In this document: in pieces, positions 1 to 10,600 of the stretch
Position numbering within the stretch: position 1 is the first letter of the stretch
How the letters are laid out: every line of letters starts with the position of its first letter
The notes under the pieces: generated by a model
Seen by the model: only the letters and a program-made list of their open reading frames with translations
Database searches by the model: none
Told to the model about the DNA's origin: nothing
Translations under genes and position numbers: made by a program
From: Hetaerina americana
Lineage: Eukaryota; Arthropoda; Insecta; Odonata; Calopterygidae
Direction: 5' to 3'
Length of the DNA stretch: 64,000 nt
Assembly: GCA_022747635.1 (NCBI GenBank)
Contig: JAKTNV010000001.1
Coordinates: 41,311,572-41,375,571, forward strand

Positions 1-114
<114 letters not shown>

Positions 115-134
115 TCAATATATTATCAAGTAAT

Positions 135-3100
135 CTACCAATTAAGGTATGTTTTCCATGGACACAACTACCAAATAAATATTTTGTGACTACTAACAAA
201 ACACAAGGGGATCGAGATGGTGCGGGGGCTAACGTACTGGCTTCCCACCCAGATGGCCCGGGTTCAAATCCCGGTGGTGTTGAATATTTATCAGAGGTAT
301 CTCAATCCCCACTTGAGGTGCTTTGTGGAGGGCACTTTGAGGGACAATGCCGTCTGTCGGATGGGGTGTTAAGCTGCAGACCCCTTGGTGCCTTTCGTAA
401 AGAGTTGGCTAATGCCAACGCCGGGTTTCTTTCCACCCTTCATCCTTTCCTGCCCATCCCCTAAGGCACAAATGACCTCAGCTGTCAGTCGCCTCCCCTA
501 AATACTACTACTACAAAACACAATCCAGCAACCAACTCTACATCAAGTCCTTCTTCATCTCTATGTACTTCCTTCCTCCCTTCATACCGTCCAATATCCC
601 TATCCTGTTCCTGATCTTTCCTCCTTTGCCCAACATTCTTCCTTCTCTTACAGTCTTCAACAGCCCACTGCCTTTCAATACACCCTTCATCCATTTGCCT
701 CCATAGGATTTCTCCCAACAAACCCCTCTCTTTGCCCACCATACCAAGCACTTCCTCATTTGTTTTCTTCTCGGTCAATTTCACCTTCTCCATTCTTCTC
801 CGCACCCACATTTCAAAAGCCTCCAATCTACATCTATCCTCCTGCTTCAATGACCACGTTTCCGCACCATACATAGCTACGCTACATATTAAAGTTTTTA
901 AGAGTCTTTTCTTAATATCCTTACTCAACGCCTCAGTCATCAACTCCCTCCTCCGTGGGAAAGCCTCTTTTCCTAGCGCAATTCTTCTCTTTACGTCCCT
1001 ACTATCTTGGCCAAGTTGGCCCAAAACACTTCGGAGATACGTAAACTGTTCTACCTGCTCTAGTTTTTGCCCTTCAGTTTTAATGTTTAGCTTAGCCTTT
1101 TTCTTTCAGAAAAATCGCATGACCTTTGTTTTATTAATATTGATTCTCATCCCATATCTATCACACTGAATTTCCAAATCACTCAGCAATGCTTGCAACC
1201 ACTTGGCTGACTGACAAACTAAAGATTGGTTATCAGCAAACATAACTGATTTTACGAATTCCCTGCCCACTTTCATTCCTACCTCCAGTTCTTCCCATGC
1301 CTCTTTAATCATTTCCTCCACATATACGTTGAACAGCACCGGTGATAATGGACAACCCTGCCTTACATCTCTTCCTAAAACTGCTCATTTGGACTCTCTG
1401 TCCCCCACTTGTACCTGAGCAGTCTGAGACATGCACAGGCTGCGGATTAGCATTTTCAACGCCTTTTCAAAATCTACGAAACGGACAAATACGCCCTAAT
1501 TGTATTCTATATTTCTCTCTATTAGTGATCTCATTACTGAAATGGCATCACGCATACCTCTCCCCTTCCTAAAGCCAAACTGATCATCCCCTAAGTAATC
1601 ATTTACCTTGGTCTCCAGCCTTTTGTTGATCATCCTGAGAACCAGTTTAGCTGCATGCTATAGCAAACTTATTGTTCTGTGGTCCTCACATGATGTAGCC
1701 TTTATCTTTTTCAGAAGAGGAACTAACACTAAACTCAAAAAATCTTCCGATAAGATTCCTTTCTCATAGATGCTACGAATTAGTCCATTTAGTCTATTCC
1801 TTCCACATTTTCCTAAACATTTTAGTAGTTCGGCAGGAATGTTGTCTACCCCCCAAGGCTTTATTTGATTTCAACTCCCTTAAAGCCCTTTCTATCTCAT
1901 TGCTGAGTATGCCTCGACCTAAGCTATCCTCTATGTCATTTTCTCTTTTTATATCTAACCTTTTTGGCCTAAGTTCTTTACTATACAGTTCTTCTATACA
2001 TTCCTTCCATCTCTCTTGGATCTTTTCTATTTCAACAATTATCTTCCCCGACTTATCTCTAACTGTTAGCACAGATCTTCCATTTCCTTCTCTCATCTAT
2101 CTTACTAATTATCTCATCCGTGATCCATTGTTTCCTTGTCCTTTTCACATTAACTGTTCCTATGCATAGTTTCTTTTATGACTTTCGATATCCCTTTTTT
2201 GACATACTTATTCCCATTTTCCCACGACAGTCTCTGCTCTTTCCCCTCATTCGTGATTTTTTGTACAGCCTGTGGATACTCCTTCCTTTTAAATCCAGTT
2301 TATGCTTCTACATTCCATTTCCTAACCCTTCACCCCTGCCTCATCTTTTTTAAACGGATGCTACACTTCATAACAACTAAATTGTGACTAGAGTCTGCAT
2401 CCTCTCCCTGGAAGCTGTGCGAACTTATCACACTGTTCCTCAATTTGTACCCAACCATAACATAATCTAACTGATATCTTCCTGAGTCATCTGGCGTTTT
2501 CCATGTATACCTATGCCTTTTGTGGTGTCTAAACACAGTGTTGGTGATGAATAACCCTCGTCTTCTACAGAACTCAATTGCTTTCTCCCCACGGTCATTC
2601 CTTGTACCAAAACCGTAGTCCCCAACCTCAACACCATCTCTTACTTTGCCTAGCATCGCATTTCCATCTCCCATCATTATGAAATGTTTCCCTGAGGGAA
2701 CACAAGCAATTATGTCCGCTAATGAATTGTATATCCTATCGACTTCTCCTTCCTTATGATTGCTTGGAGGCACCTGAACAATGACCAAGTTCGTCGACTC
2801 TGCTTTTATCTGTACTAGTAATTTTCTATCCGTTGCTGGTTCTATGTTGACTACCCTCCTTCCTACCTATTTATTCAACATTATAGCAACCCCTCGTTGG
2901 CTCTCATTCACGCCCCTGTATATTATTCTATAAATATTACTCCAGTAATCCCTGCTATCCTTCCAACTCACCTCATATAAACCTAAAATATCTATATTTC
3001 CTCTCTCCATCTCTTGCTTAATATTCTCTAATTTTCCTGTCCTCAATAATGTCCTAACATTCCAAGTTCCTATTTTAACTAATTTGGTCTTCTTCTTCTA

Positions 3101-3465
3101 CGTCTTCTGTCCTGCTGCTGGCAGTTTTCTTTTGCAAGGGTTCCGTGAGATAACAACCGCGAAAGCTTTGTCTCTACTGCTGCTGGGAATGACACAAGGC
3201 TGATTGGGCCAAGTCCCGTTGTTACCAGGCTCATATTCTCCATTTTGTCCATCATTATATTCAAGGGATAATAATTGATGTGGTTTCCTTTAGCATTCCT
3301 CCATAGTGCTTTTAACGTGACACCATTACTCAATGGCTGCCCCACTGGCATCAGACGCCTTTGCAGCAGCCTCACTGAGGAACAGATGCTGTGTGGACTA
3401 CCGTTCATCTGGCTGCTAACCTTCAACCTATCTAGCATAAGTGACCCTACCAGGAGCAATTATCA
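135..3465 (-). mobile_element. RTE-type LINE, near full length, broken ORFs
   Basis: Non-LTR retrotransposon read on the minus strand. An APE-type endonuclease begins near 3085 (GTWNVRTLLRTGKLENIK) and continues at 2330-2788 (MMGDGNAMLGKVRDG, TWKTPDDSGRYQLDYV, SSHNLV in place of the usual SDHNLV). Reverse transcriptase follows in pieces: SNKALGG near 1860, GDDQFGFRKGRG near 1585, RQGCPLSPVLFNVY near 1340, and FADNQ at about 1240 where FADD is expected. The C-terminal part (MYGAETWSLKQEDRCRLEAF, 485-1024) is the usual tail of this group, often annotated as craniofacial development protein 2-like. Frameshifts and stops break it several times. The 3' UTR continues past an inserted SINE (207-512) to about 135. 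That end matches the poly(A)-bearing end of another copy at 48765-48841. Confidence 0.85.
207..512 (+). mobile_element. SINE family 1, copy A (tRNA-derived head)
   Basis: About 306 bases. The 5' part is tRNA-like, with a B box ggttcaaatcc at 261-271 and an anticodon-like loop around cttcccac. A body shared with copies at 25415 and 44780 follows, ending in a (TAC)n tail. It is bounded by an 11-bp target-site duplication acaaaacacaa at 196-206 and 513-523, which places the insertion in the 3' UTR of the surrounding LINE. The 92-residue ORF across it is not a gene. Confidence 0.85.
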
Positions 3466-3469
3466 TTAC

Positions 3470-4160
3470 TCCCGTGAGCACAACTCTAGGGGTCATCAGA
3501 ATGCACAAGCCCTTCTGCGGAATGCCAATCTCTTCATGGACCATCTCGAAGAGACTTTCCTTTCACAGCAACTCTTCCAACCTCTTTTCTGGGTGCACTA
3601 CATAGATGACATTTATATTCTCTGGAAACACGGCTCCGAGTCTCTCAATAATTTCTTATTGTCCTTAAATTCATCTTTCACTGTTCAATTCACTTCTTCC
3701 ATTTCAGACTCCACCATCAACTTTCTTGACACCAACATCTCACTTCACAAAAACAAATTTACCACTTCAGTAAATATCAAAGCCACTAACAATCAACAAC
3801 ACCTACATAATACAAGCTGTCATCCTTCCCACACCAAACGCTCGATTCAGAACTCTTTCTCTATCTGCAAACACTGGATTTGCAACACCAAGGCCACTCT
3901 TAACTAATACCTCCACAATCTACAACATGCATTCCACAAATGCGGTTACCAAGAAAAGCTTTAACAAAATAAAATCCACCGCTCCACAGATTTTCAATCT
4001 TTTGAAATTCCCACCCATAACCACCATCTTTAATTCCCCTCCCAGCATTCGCTGCACCTTCCCCCCTTCTTCCCCCAGACTCCCATGTTTTTCTCAGAGA
4101 ATTTTCAGTCTTACTTGAAGAAGGCCTCGGAGAAGGCTGAAAGCTCAAACATTCTACAAT
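3470..4160 (+). mobile_element. Penelope-like element, reverse transcriptase fragment
   Basis: Residues encoded from about 3500 to 3870 carry the Penelope RT signature: HYIDDIYILWKHG (YIDD catalytic box), FLLSLNSSFTVQFT, STINFLDTNISL and HNTSCHPSHTKRSI. The frame ends at 3907. The GIY-YIG endonuclease part is absent. Downstream, to about 4160, is the likely 3' remnant, including a hairpin-forming aaggcctcgg..aaggct segment discussed under findings. The left edge abuts the 5' end of the LINE. It is unclear which inserted into which. Confidence 0.75.
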
Positions 4161-4202
4161 GTGAGTGTCCTCTATCTGCTATGTGTTACCTGTTTTATTA
4201 TA

Positions 4203-5520
4203 TGAGGTCTGTTCAAATAGTGTTGCGAATTTTGGATTTTCATAGTTGACATACATTTGATTTTCGATTTTTTTGTGGCATTATGTTGTTACTTATGTCT
4301 CTCACTTATGCCGACAATTTCGACCATTTTGAATGTTCATTTAATTGTTGACAGCTGTTTTGCTTGGACGGTTTTGGCTGGTCTTCGAGTTTTACCTGTT
4401 CCAAAAAATGGATCAAAGAATCTGTATCATATTTTGTGTGAAAAACCGAATTAAGTGCAAGGACGCATTCCAAAGGTTGACTGTAGCATATGTAGAAGCT
4501 ACCTTGGGCCGAAATAACGTTTATCAGCGGTACAAAATGTTCTCAGAGGGCCAAGAAGATATGAACCACGAGGAGCGTGCCGGACCACCGAGCACGTCAA
4601 CAACAGACAAAAACATTGATGAAGTGAAGAAAATAGTATCGGCCAATCGTTGAATCATGGTTAGAGAAGTTGCTGAGGACCTAAACATATCGATTGGCTC
4701 ATGCCATTCCATTTTTACCAATGATTTGGGCATGACACGGGTCGCCGCAAAATTCTTACCAAAATTGCTCAATTTCAACCAAAAACAGCAACGCATTAAC
4801 ATTGCTAATGAGGTGTTGGACTCTGTCCGCGACAACCCTAATTTGCTCCAGAGGGTCATAGCTGGTAATGAATCATGGGTTTGTAGCTATGACGTGGAAA
4901 CCCCCAAACTCCCAATCGTCCCAATTGGAGCTGCAGCACGAGCCAAGACCTAAAAAAGCGCGCCAAGTTCGGTCGAATGTTAAAGTTTTGCTCACAGTTT
5001 TCTTCGATTGCAGGGATCATGAGTTCTTGCCACACAGTAGAACGGTAAATAAAGAATATTACCTGCAAGTAATGCACAATTCGCGCAAGGCAATCCGCCA
5101 CAAACGCCCGGATATGTGGAAGAACAAATATTGGCTTTTGCACCATGACAACACCCCTCCACACACATCACATCACTTGTGCATGAATTTTTGGCCAAAA
5201 ACAACACACTAATGATGCCGCAGCCACCGTATTCCCCAGACCTGGCCCCAAGTGACTTTTTCTCATTCCCGAAACTGAAGAGGCCCATGAAAGGACGATG
5301 CTATGCTATGATTGACGAGATAAAGACTGCATCGAAGGAGGAGCTGAACAAGGTCATAAAAAATGATTTTTTGAAGTGCTTTGAGGATTGAAAAAAATGT
5401 TGGCACAAGTGTATAACATCTAATGGGGATTACTTTGAAGGGGACAAAATAGATATTCATGAATAAATACATAATTTTTGAAAAAACACAAAAGTTGTGA
5501 TACTTTTTGAACAGACCTTG
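4203..5520 (+). mobile_element. Full-length mariner DNA transposon, inactive
   Basis: 1318 bases flanked by TA (4201-4202 and 5521-5522) with imperfect inverted repeats starting near aggtctgttcaaa. The length is that of a complete mariner. Confidence 0.9.
4408..5391 (+). pseudogene. Mariner transposase, disabled
   Basis: Begins MDQRICIIFCVKN at 4408. An in-frame TGA at 4651 interrupts the helix-turn-helix region. Frameshifts lie near 4905 and 5175. The first catalytic aspartate has become asparagine (GNESWV instead of GDESWV). The second (LLHHDNTPPHTS) and third (YSPDLAPSDFF) aspartates remain. A terminal stop at 5389 replaces a tryptophan codon expected in the family. The copy cannot make active transposase. 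Confidence 0.88.
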
Positions 5521-5559
5521 TATAACTGTGTGCATGTGTACATATATATATAAGCTTGA

Positions 5560-5762
5560 CGGCATGTGAAATTCACACATTAGGGTAGGGGGACCAGTTC
5601 CTGTCCCTGTGCGGATTATGGTTTCCCAGGAAGACCTGGTACCTGAAAAATCACATAGCTCGGGGGGAGCTGAGAGTAACCAGATAGGCTTGCCCAAGAA
5701 TCAAACCCGAGCCCCCAGTCAGTAACCCAAGGCTCTAACCTTGGACTACCCTGACTCACATA
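5560..5762 (-). mobile_element. SINE family 2, copy A (tRNA-derived)
   Basis: Read on the minus strand, a tRNA-like head with B box gggtttgattctt (5697-5709 on plus) precedes a body ending in cctaatgtgtgaatttcac. Related copies lie at 39885-40040 and 51185-51420. Ends are approximate; no clear target-site duplication was found. Confidence 0.6.
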
Positions 5763-6369
5763 AAAACATGTATATATGTATTCATTCAAATGGATACGGA
5801 GATAAGGAAAAGGGATAGGAACACATATAAAGGACAAACAGTGAAATTAAAAAATCAAAGCAGTAAGTGAAGCAGCAGTGTTTGAAAGATTTTCTGAATG
5901 AAAATAATCAATTCTAATGACCATTTATTTAATTTAATCACAGTGCATTAATAGCAGATTTAATGGTACACTGTACTGCCATAGTCATACTAAGGAAACA
6001 TATTAGTCTATTCACCTGCTAGAGCAGTTAGGGCATTACACTCAATAACAAATCAAAATACAAGAAATACATCATAATAATTTGAAAAATTAATGGCATT
6101 AAGCAGAAGAGAAAATGGGTCATTTTAGAGGTCCATAAATGCTCACATTCAAATAAATACCAATACCAAAGCTAGATTTTTTTTAAATGATTGGATACTT
6201 CCCACACGGACCATAATATTTATTATTAAAGGCAGTCTGAAACTTAAGATAAGTTTTGAATGGGCACAGTGACTTAACGTTGCTACACTTCTAAGACTCA
6301 ATTAGATATGACACTAACAATGTAACAGTGTAAACTAAAAATAAACCATTCTTCAATGCTGCATACTTT

Positions 6370-7165
6370 TTGCCCGCTTTAAAGCCCAATCCGAAGCCAA
6401 TTTTCCTGATCTTTTCCTTCACTTAACCCAACATAAACCCTTCTATCAGAGTCTTGAATATTCCTATGCCATTAAATGTACTCTCCAATTGTCCTATGTC
6501 CTTTATATTTATCTTTTCTCTCCTCAAATTTCTTTTATCTTCTCTTCCATTGCCTCAAATGTTTTTGTTTCCCCAACATTATTTTACCCAATCTTATTTA
6601 CACCCACATCTCAATTGCCTCCATCACCTTCTTGTCCAAATGACTTAAGTTTTGCAGCCATAAAAAACTATGCCCCATGACAGATGTTTACTTATCTTTT
6701 TTTAAATCTTGACTCAAGGTTCTAATTGCCAAATCCCTCCCCTTGCAGAAGTTTCTTTACTTAATAAAACTCTTCTTCCTTACATGTACCAACTTCACCC
6801 ATTTTCATCCAAAACCCTTCCTAGAGATAAATTCCTAAATGACTCTATAGTTTATACCTCCCAATTTAACATTTAACTTATCCCTTCCTATTTATGAATA
6901 ACCTCATTTTCTTTTTTTTTCTAGATATTGATCCTCAATAGCTTTTACAATTGATTGGTCTTGTAATTCAATAATGATATTCAATCCTTTGGCTGAAATG
7001 CTAGATCATCTGCAAGTCTCACTAATTTGAAAGAGAAAGTTATCAAATGACTCCCCATCTGCTTTCACTCCTATCTCCAGCTCTCCCCATGCCTCCCATT
7101 CTATTTCCTCCACACTTTTTCAACTCCCACAATAGTATTTTTAGCATTACATCATCACTTAAATG
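6370..7165 (-). mobile_element. Degenerate LINE fragment
   Basis: No intact ORF. The pyrimidine-rich plus strand keeps blocks shared with the LINE at 135-3465, e.g. tgctttcactcctatctcca and cccatgcctcc near 7060-7095. It is a strongly decayed RT region in the outer transporter intron. Confidence 0.5.
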
Positions 7166-7438
7166 ACCATACCACTGGAATCATATGCCTTTGCAGCTTT
7201 CCCATCGAGGGAAAAATGGTACTGCCTAAATGAAGTAGCATGTATTTTTCATGGAATATTACACACATTATACAAATTTTCCATGTATAGATTAAAGATT
7301 ATGCCATCCATTAAAAAAATAAATAAGAACCTTCAAGGTCAAAGAATAGGGATATTATGAATCTACAAAGAAGGGGAATTACAAAGAATATTAACCATAC
7401 AATTGTTTCATCAAGAAATAATATCCTGCAATACTTAC

Positions 7439-7669
7439 TCAGATTTAAACACAGAAAATAAAATATACGACGGCTGTTGCTATCATGTAAAACCTGCTTG
7501 AGGGATGTGAAACCAAAAGCCAAAGCAGATTTAACGGAATGGGGAAAACCAGCACTACCATAGCCATTAGTGCTTGCAGTGAGGTTGTATAGTGGAATGC
7601 CCGCTTCTGAATATCCCACCAAAGATCCTTTAGCACCGGACTGAGTATTGGATGTAAGGCTAAAGGCAC
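7439..7669 (-). CDS. SLC30A5: ZnT5 coding exon 7 (last in window)
   Basis: Acceptor taacag|GTGCCT and donor CTGA|gtaagtat. The frame set by exon 6 reads GAFSLTSNTQSGAKGSLVG, then GYSEAGIPLYN, SALAFGFTSLKQVL and RRIFYFLCLNL. A second, more hydrophobic frame is also open across this exon, but it does not continue the splice phase. One base (A) is carried into the next exon, which was not found to the left. Confidence 0.9.
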
Positions 7670-10600
7670 CTGTTAAAAAAATATATTCATTACTGCAGGA
7701 TAATATACATCAAAGGTAATACTAAAGTGGGAAAATAGGGTAATACAAGATTCACAACATCAAAGCATAAATGGAATAATAAGATAAATAAGAATAACTG
7801 AATGACCGTTACATAAAGACCAATATGAATTATTACTGTATCATCTCAGGTATCAGAGAGACCAAATAAATCTAGGCAGAGTGTAATTATGAAAAACATG
7901 AATTTTTCAAAGGCAGCAGCAGGATTAAGGTTTGCTTCTTTAAGAAAAGTGACTGTAGTTAACCTTTGAAACTAATTGTCCCTCCTGTTTAAAGAATTTA
8001 AACCATCATCTAGCTGTGCTATAGAGAAGAACAGACATAAAGTGGAAGAAGTAAGCCTCATGTAGCATTAGATTTGCCTCAGCTGACAATGTGTTCCAGT
8101 GAAATTGAAATTTCAATGCAGCATCACAAGTTACCTCAGTAATTGCTGAGGGTGAATTGAATATGTTCAAAACTTGCACCACTACCATTGACACAATTAT
8201 TATTATTAATAGCTGACCCGGCCAACTTTGTACCACCTATTTGTACAAACTATCAATGAACAGTTTAGTTACACCATTTATAAATCAAGAATGGCTGTAC
8301 CGATTTTAATCATACAAAAAATTCAATAAAACTATGAAAAATATTACAATGGCTTTTCAGAAAGACATTTTCTTCATTCAATCTATATATGCATTCAGGT
8401 TTATTCTCTTGAGTTAAGCACCTGCTGATATACAGCATTTTTTGTTATTTTATCAAGCGTAAGAACAAATAAAACGGATGGTTTACCAATACGTGAACAT
8501 GCCAAATATGAAATGGAGAGCAACATGGGTTTTCTAGATTCAGACCATCAACACTCGATGATTGGCCTTGTGATTTGTTAATCGTCATCACGAATGCAAC
8601 ACAAATTGGAAATTGAATTCATTTAAACTCAAAGACCATATCGGTTGGGAATCCTCAGAATGAGAACTTCCTCATCTTTGAATTTCACTTTGAGTATAGT
8701 CACGTGGATCACATTGATCATCAGTTTTTTTATCACCAAACGCGTTCCATTGCACAGTTTTGGTCGGTTTAGGTTTCGAAGCATCATAACCACCAAGCCA
8801 ACCTTCACCTGTTAATATTGCGGTGATAAGCCACGCACATCCAAGGAGTTAAAAAATTTAGATGGATAGTTGGTGACTTTGTCTTCGTTTGTTATAAAGT
8901 CAATAGATTTGAATGAATGCAGAATACCAACGACTTGATTCTGAATTACAAAGTTTGTCTTCCACATATTTGTTCTTAGCCGCCAAAATTGCTCGCTCAC
9001 TCAATCATTTGTGATTTTGTGGTTATCAATGATGTTTGGGAACACTTTGTTGATGAGCTCATCTTTCGATGAAACCAAATTGCAAAAATTCCAAGGAAAG
9101 GAAATCAATCCGCTCGATTCGTCAACAGGAACAGGGCCATTACTGATGGTCAACAATTGCTTGGAGAAATCTTCAGTAGATGAATCGTTCAGCAATGTAA
9201 CTCGCATGTTTGTTGTCAGTAGAAGTTTCTTCACATGGCACCACAGATTTGATGATTTGAGGCAAGCTTTTATTTCATCGGCAGCAGTCAATATTGGACT
9301 CTCGAGTCGATGGGATTGCTACTAAAATTTTGGCCGTGGCGAACTGTTTCAAAATGTTACATGCAACTTCTTCAGAATTTTGTAGGTTTAACGGCAACTT
9401 TAATGCCGAATGAGCCATAGGCATTCTTCCAAAAATGTGGCCGCTATTCCAGAAGAGGCAACTGCTAGCGCAACATCCGACTTTGTACGAACAGTCGCCA
9501 AAAGCAATGATAGGAGGAATGTCTTACCAGTTCCCCCAGGGGCATCCAGGAAAAATGAGCCACCATTTTAAATAAATAAATGAAAGGACTAACTTTGTAG
9601 TTCCACACGAACAATTTATTCACACGACCCGGGTTTCGAAGTAAAACTTCATCATCAGGTGAGCTCTCTACATTTGCAGCCCTTCTTATATATACAGCCA
9701 GGGCGGGGGTGGGGTGGAGATAATCAGGAAGGTTTGGGAGGGGCAAGAAACAAATAAAGCCTCAGGAGCCTGCTCTCCCACACAAAGGACAGAATCCCAT
9801 ATAAGGAAAAGTGTGGAGTATATAAGCTAAAGTGCGATTGCGGAGCAATATACATCGGACAGACAGGGAGGAAATTCCAAGAACGAGTGAAGGAGCATCA
9901 AGCATGTGCAAGAAATAAAAGGATGAACTCTCAATTCGCAAAGCATTTGATTGATAATAACCATAAAAGTGATTTTGATTTCAAAATTTTACATGTTGAA
10001 AGCAAAGGCTATAGATTAGACGCCTTGGAACAGTTGGAAATTTTAAATAGTGTTTGTTTAAATGAAAATATTGTTAACGAATTTCTGTATGCCTCCCACT
10101 CTCCCCTCCTTAAAGTCCCAATCCTCACGGTGGCCGATGACAAACCCCCCTCCCCTTCATCTAACCCTCTCTAATCCCCTGACTCACGAGAGCTCTACAA
10201 TGTAGACTTCTCCCTCCCGCTCCACAATCCTTCAACCTTGCGGAGGTGACGCCAAACTGCCCTCCCCTCCGGCACGCAAACCCATCCTGACTTTACCCCT
10301 CCCAAACCTTCCTAATTATCTCCACCCCACCCCCACCCTGGCCGTATATATAAGAAGGGCTGTAAATGTAGAGAGCTCACCTGATGATGAAGTTTTACTT
10401 CGAAACCCGGGTCGTGTGAATAAATCGTTCGTGTGGAACTACAAAGTTAGTCCTTTCATTTATTTATTTATAATGAATCGGTTCCATAAAGTTACACCAG
10501 AAACCATCAGCCACCATTTTCATTATCAATTGCCTTCATTAATGTATCTATCATATTCTTCCTTCTGTTGAGGATTCAGCAGAGATACATTAGTTTGGGC

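Larger units (their letters stand above)
9570..10508 (+). mobile_element. Penelope-like element, endonuclease part with inverted terminal repeats
   Basis: 939 bases inserted in the Helitron and bounded by a 12-bp duplication agccaccatttt (9558-9569 and 10509-10520). Outer arms of about 180 bases (9570-9750 and about 10300-10480) are inverted copies of each other; each contains a hammerhead ribozyme motif. The centre encodes the GIY-YIG endonuclease. The RT domain is absent, so this is a 5'-truncated, non-autonomous copy. Confidence 0.85.

Noticed and set aside
186..3465. A composite element made of SINE and LINE joined tail to tail, since the junction type recurs near 25.7 kb
   Set aside because: Each SINE copy has its own target-site duplication and lies at a different LINE position, so they are independent insertions.
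7445..7669. Hydrophobic 74-codon frame as the transporter exon
   Set aside because: The splice phase from exon 6 selects the other frame, which contains the ZnT5 landmarks GYSEAGIPLYN and FYFLCLNL.
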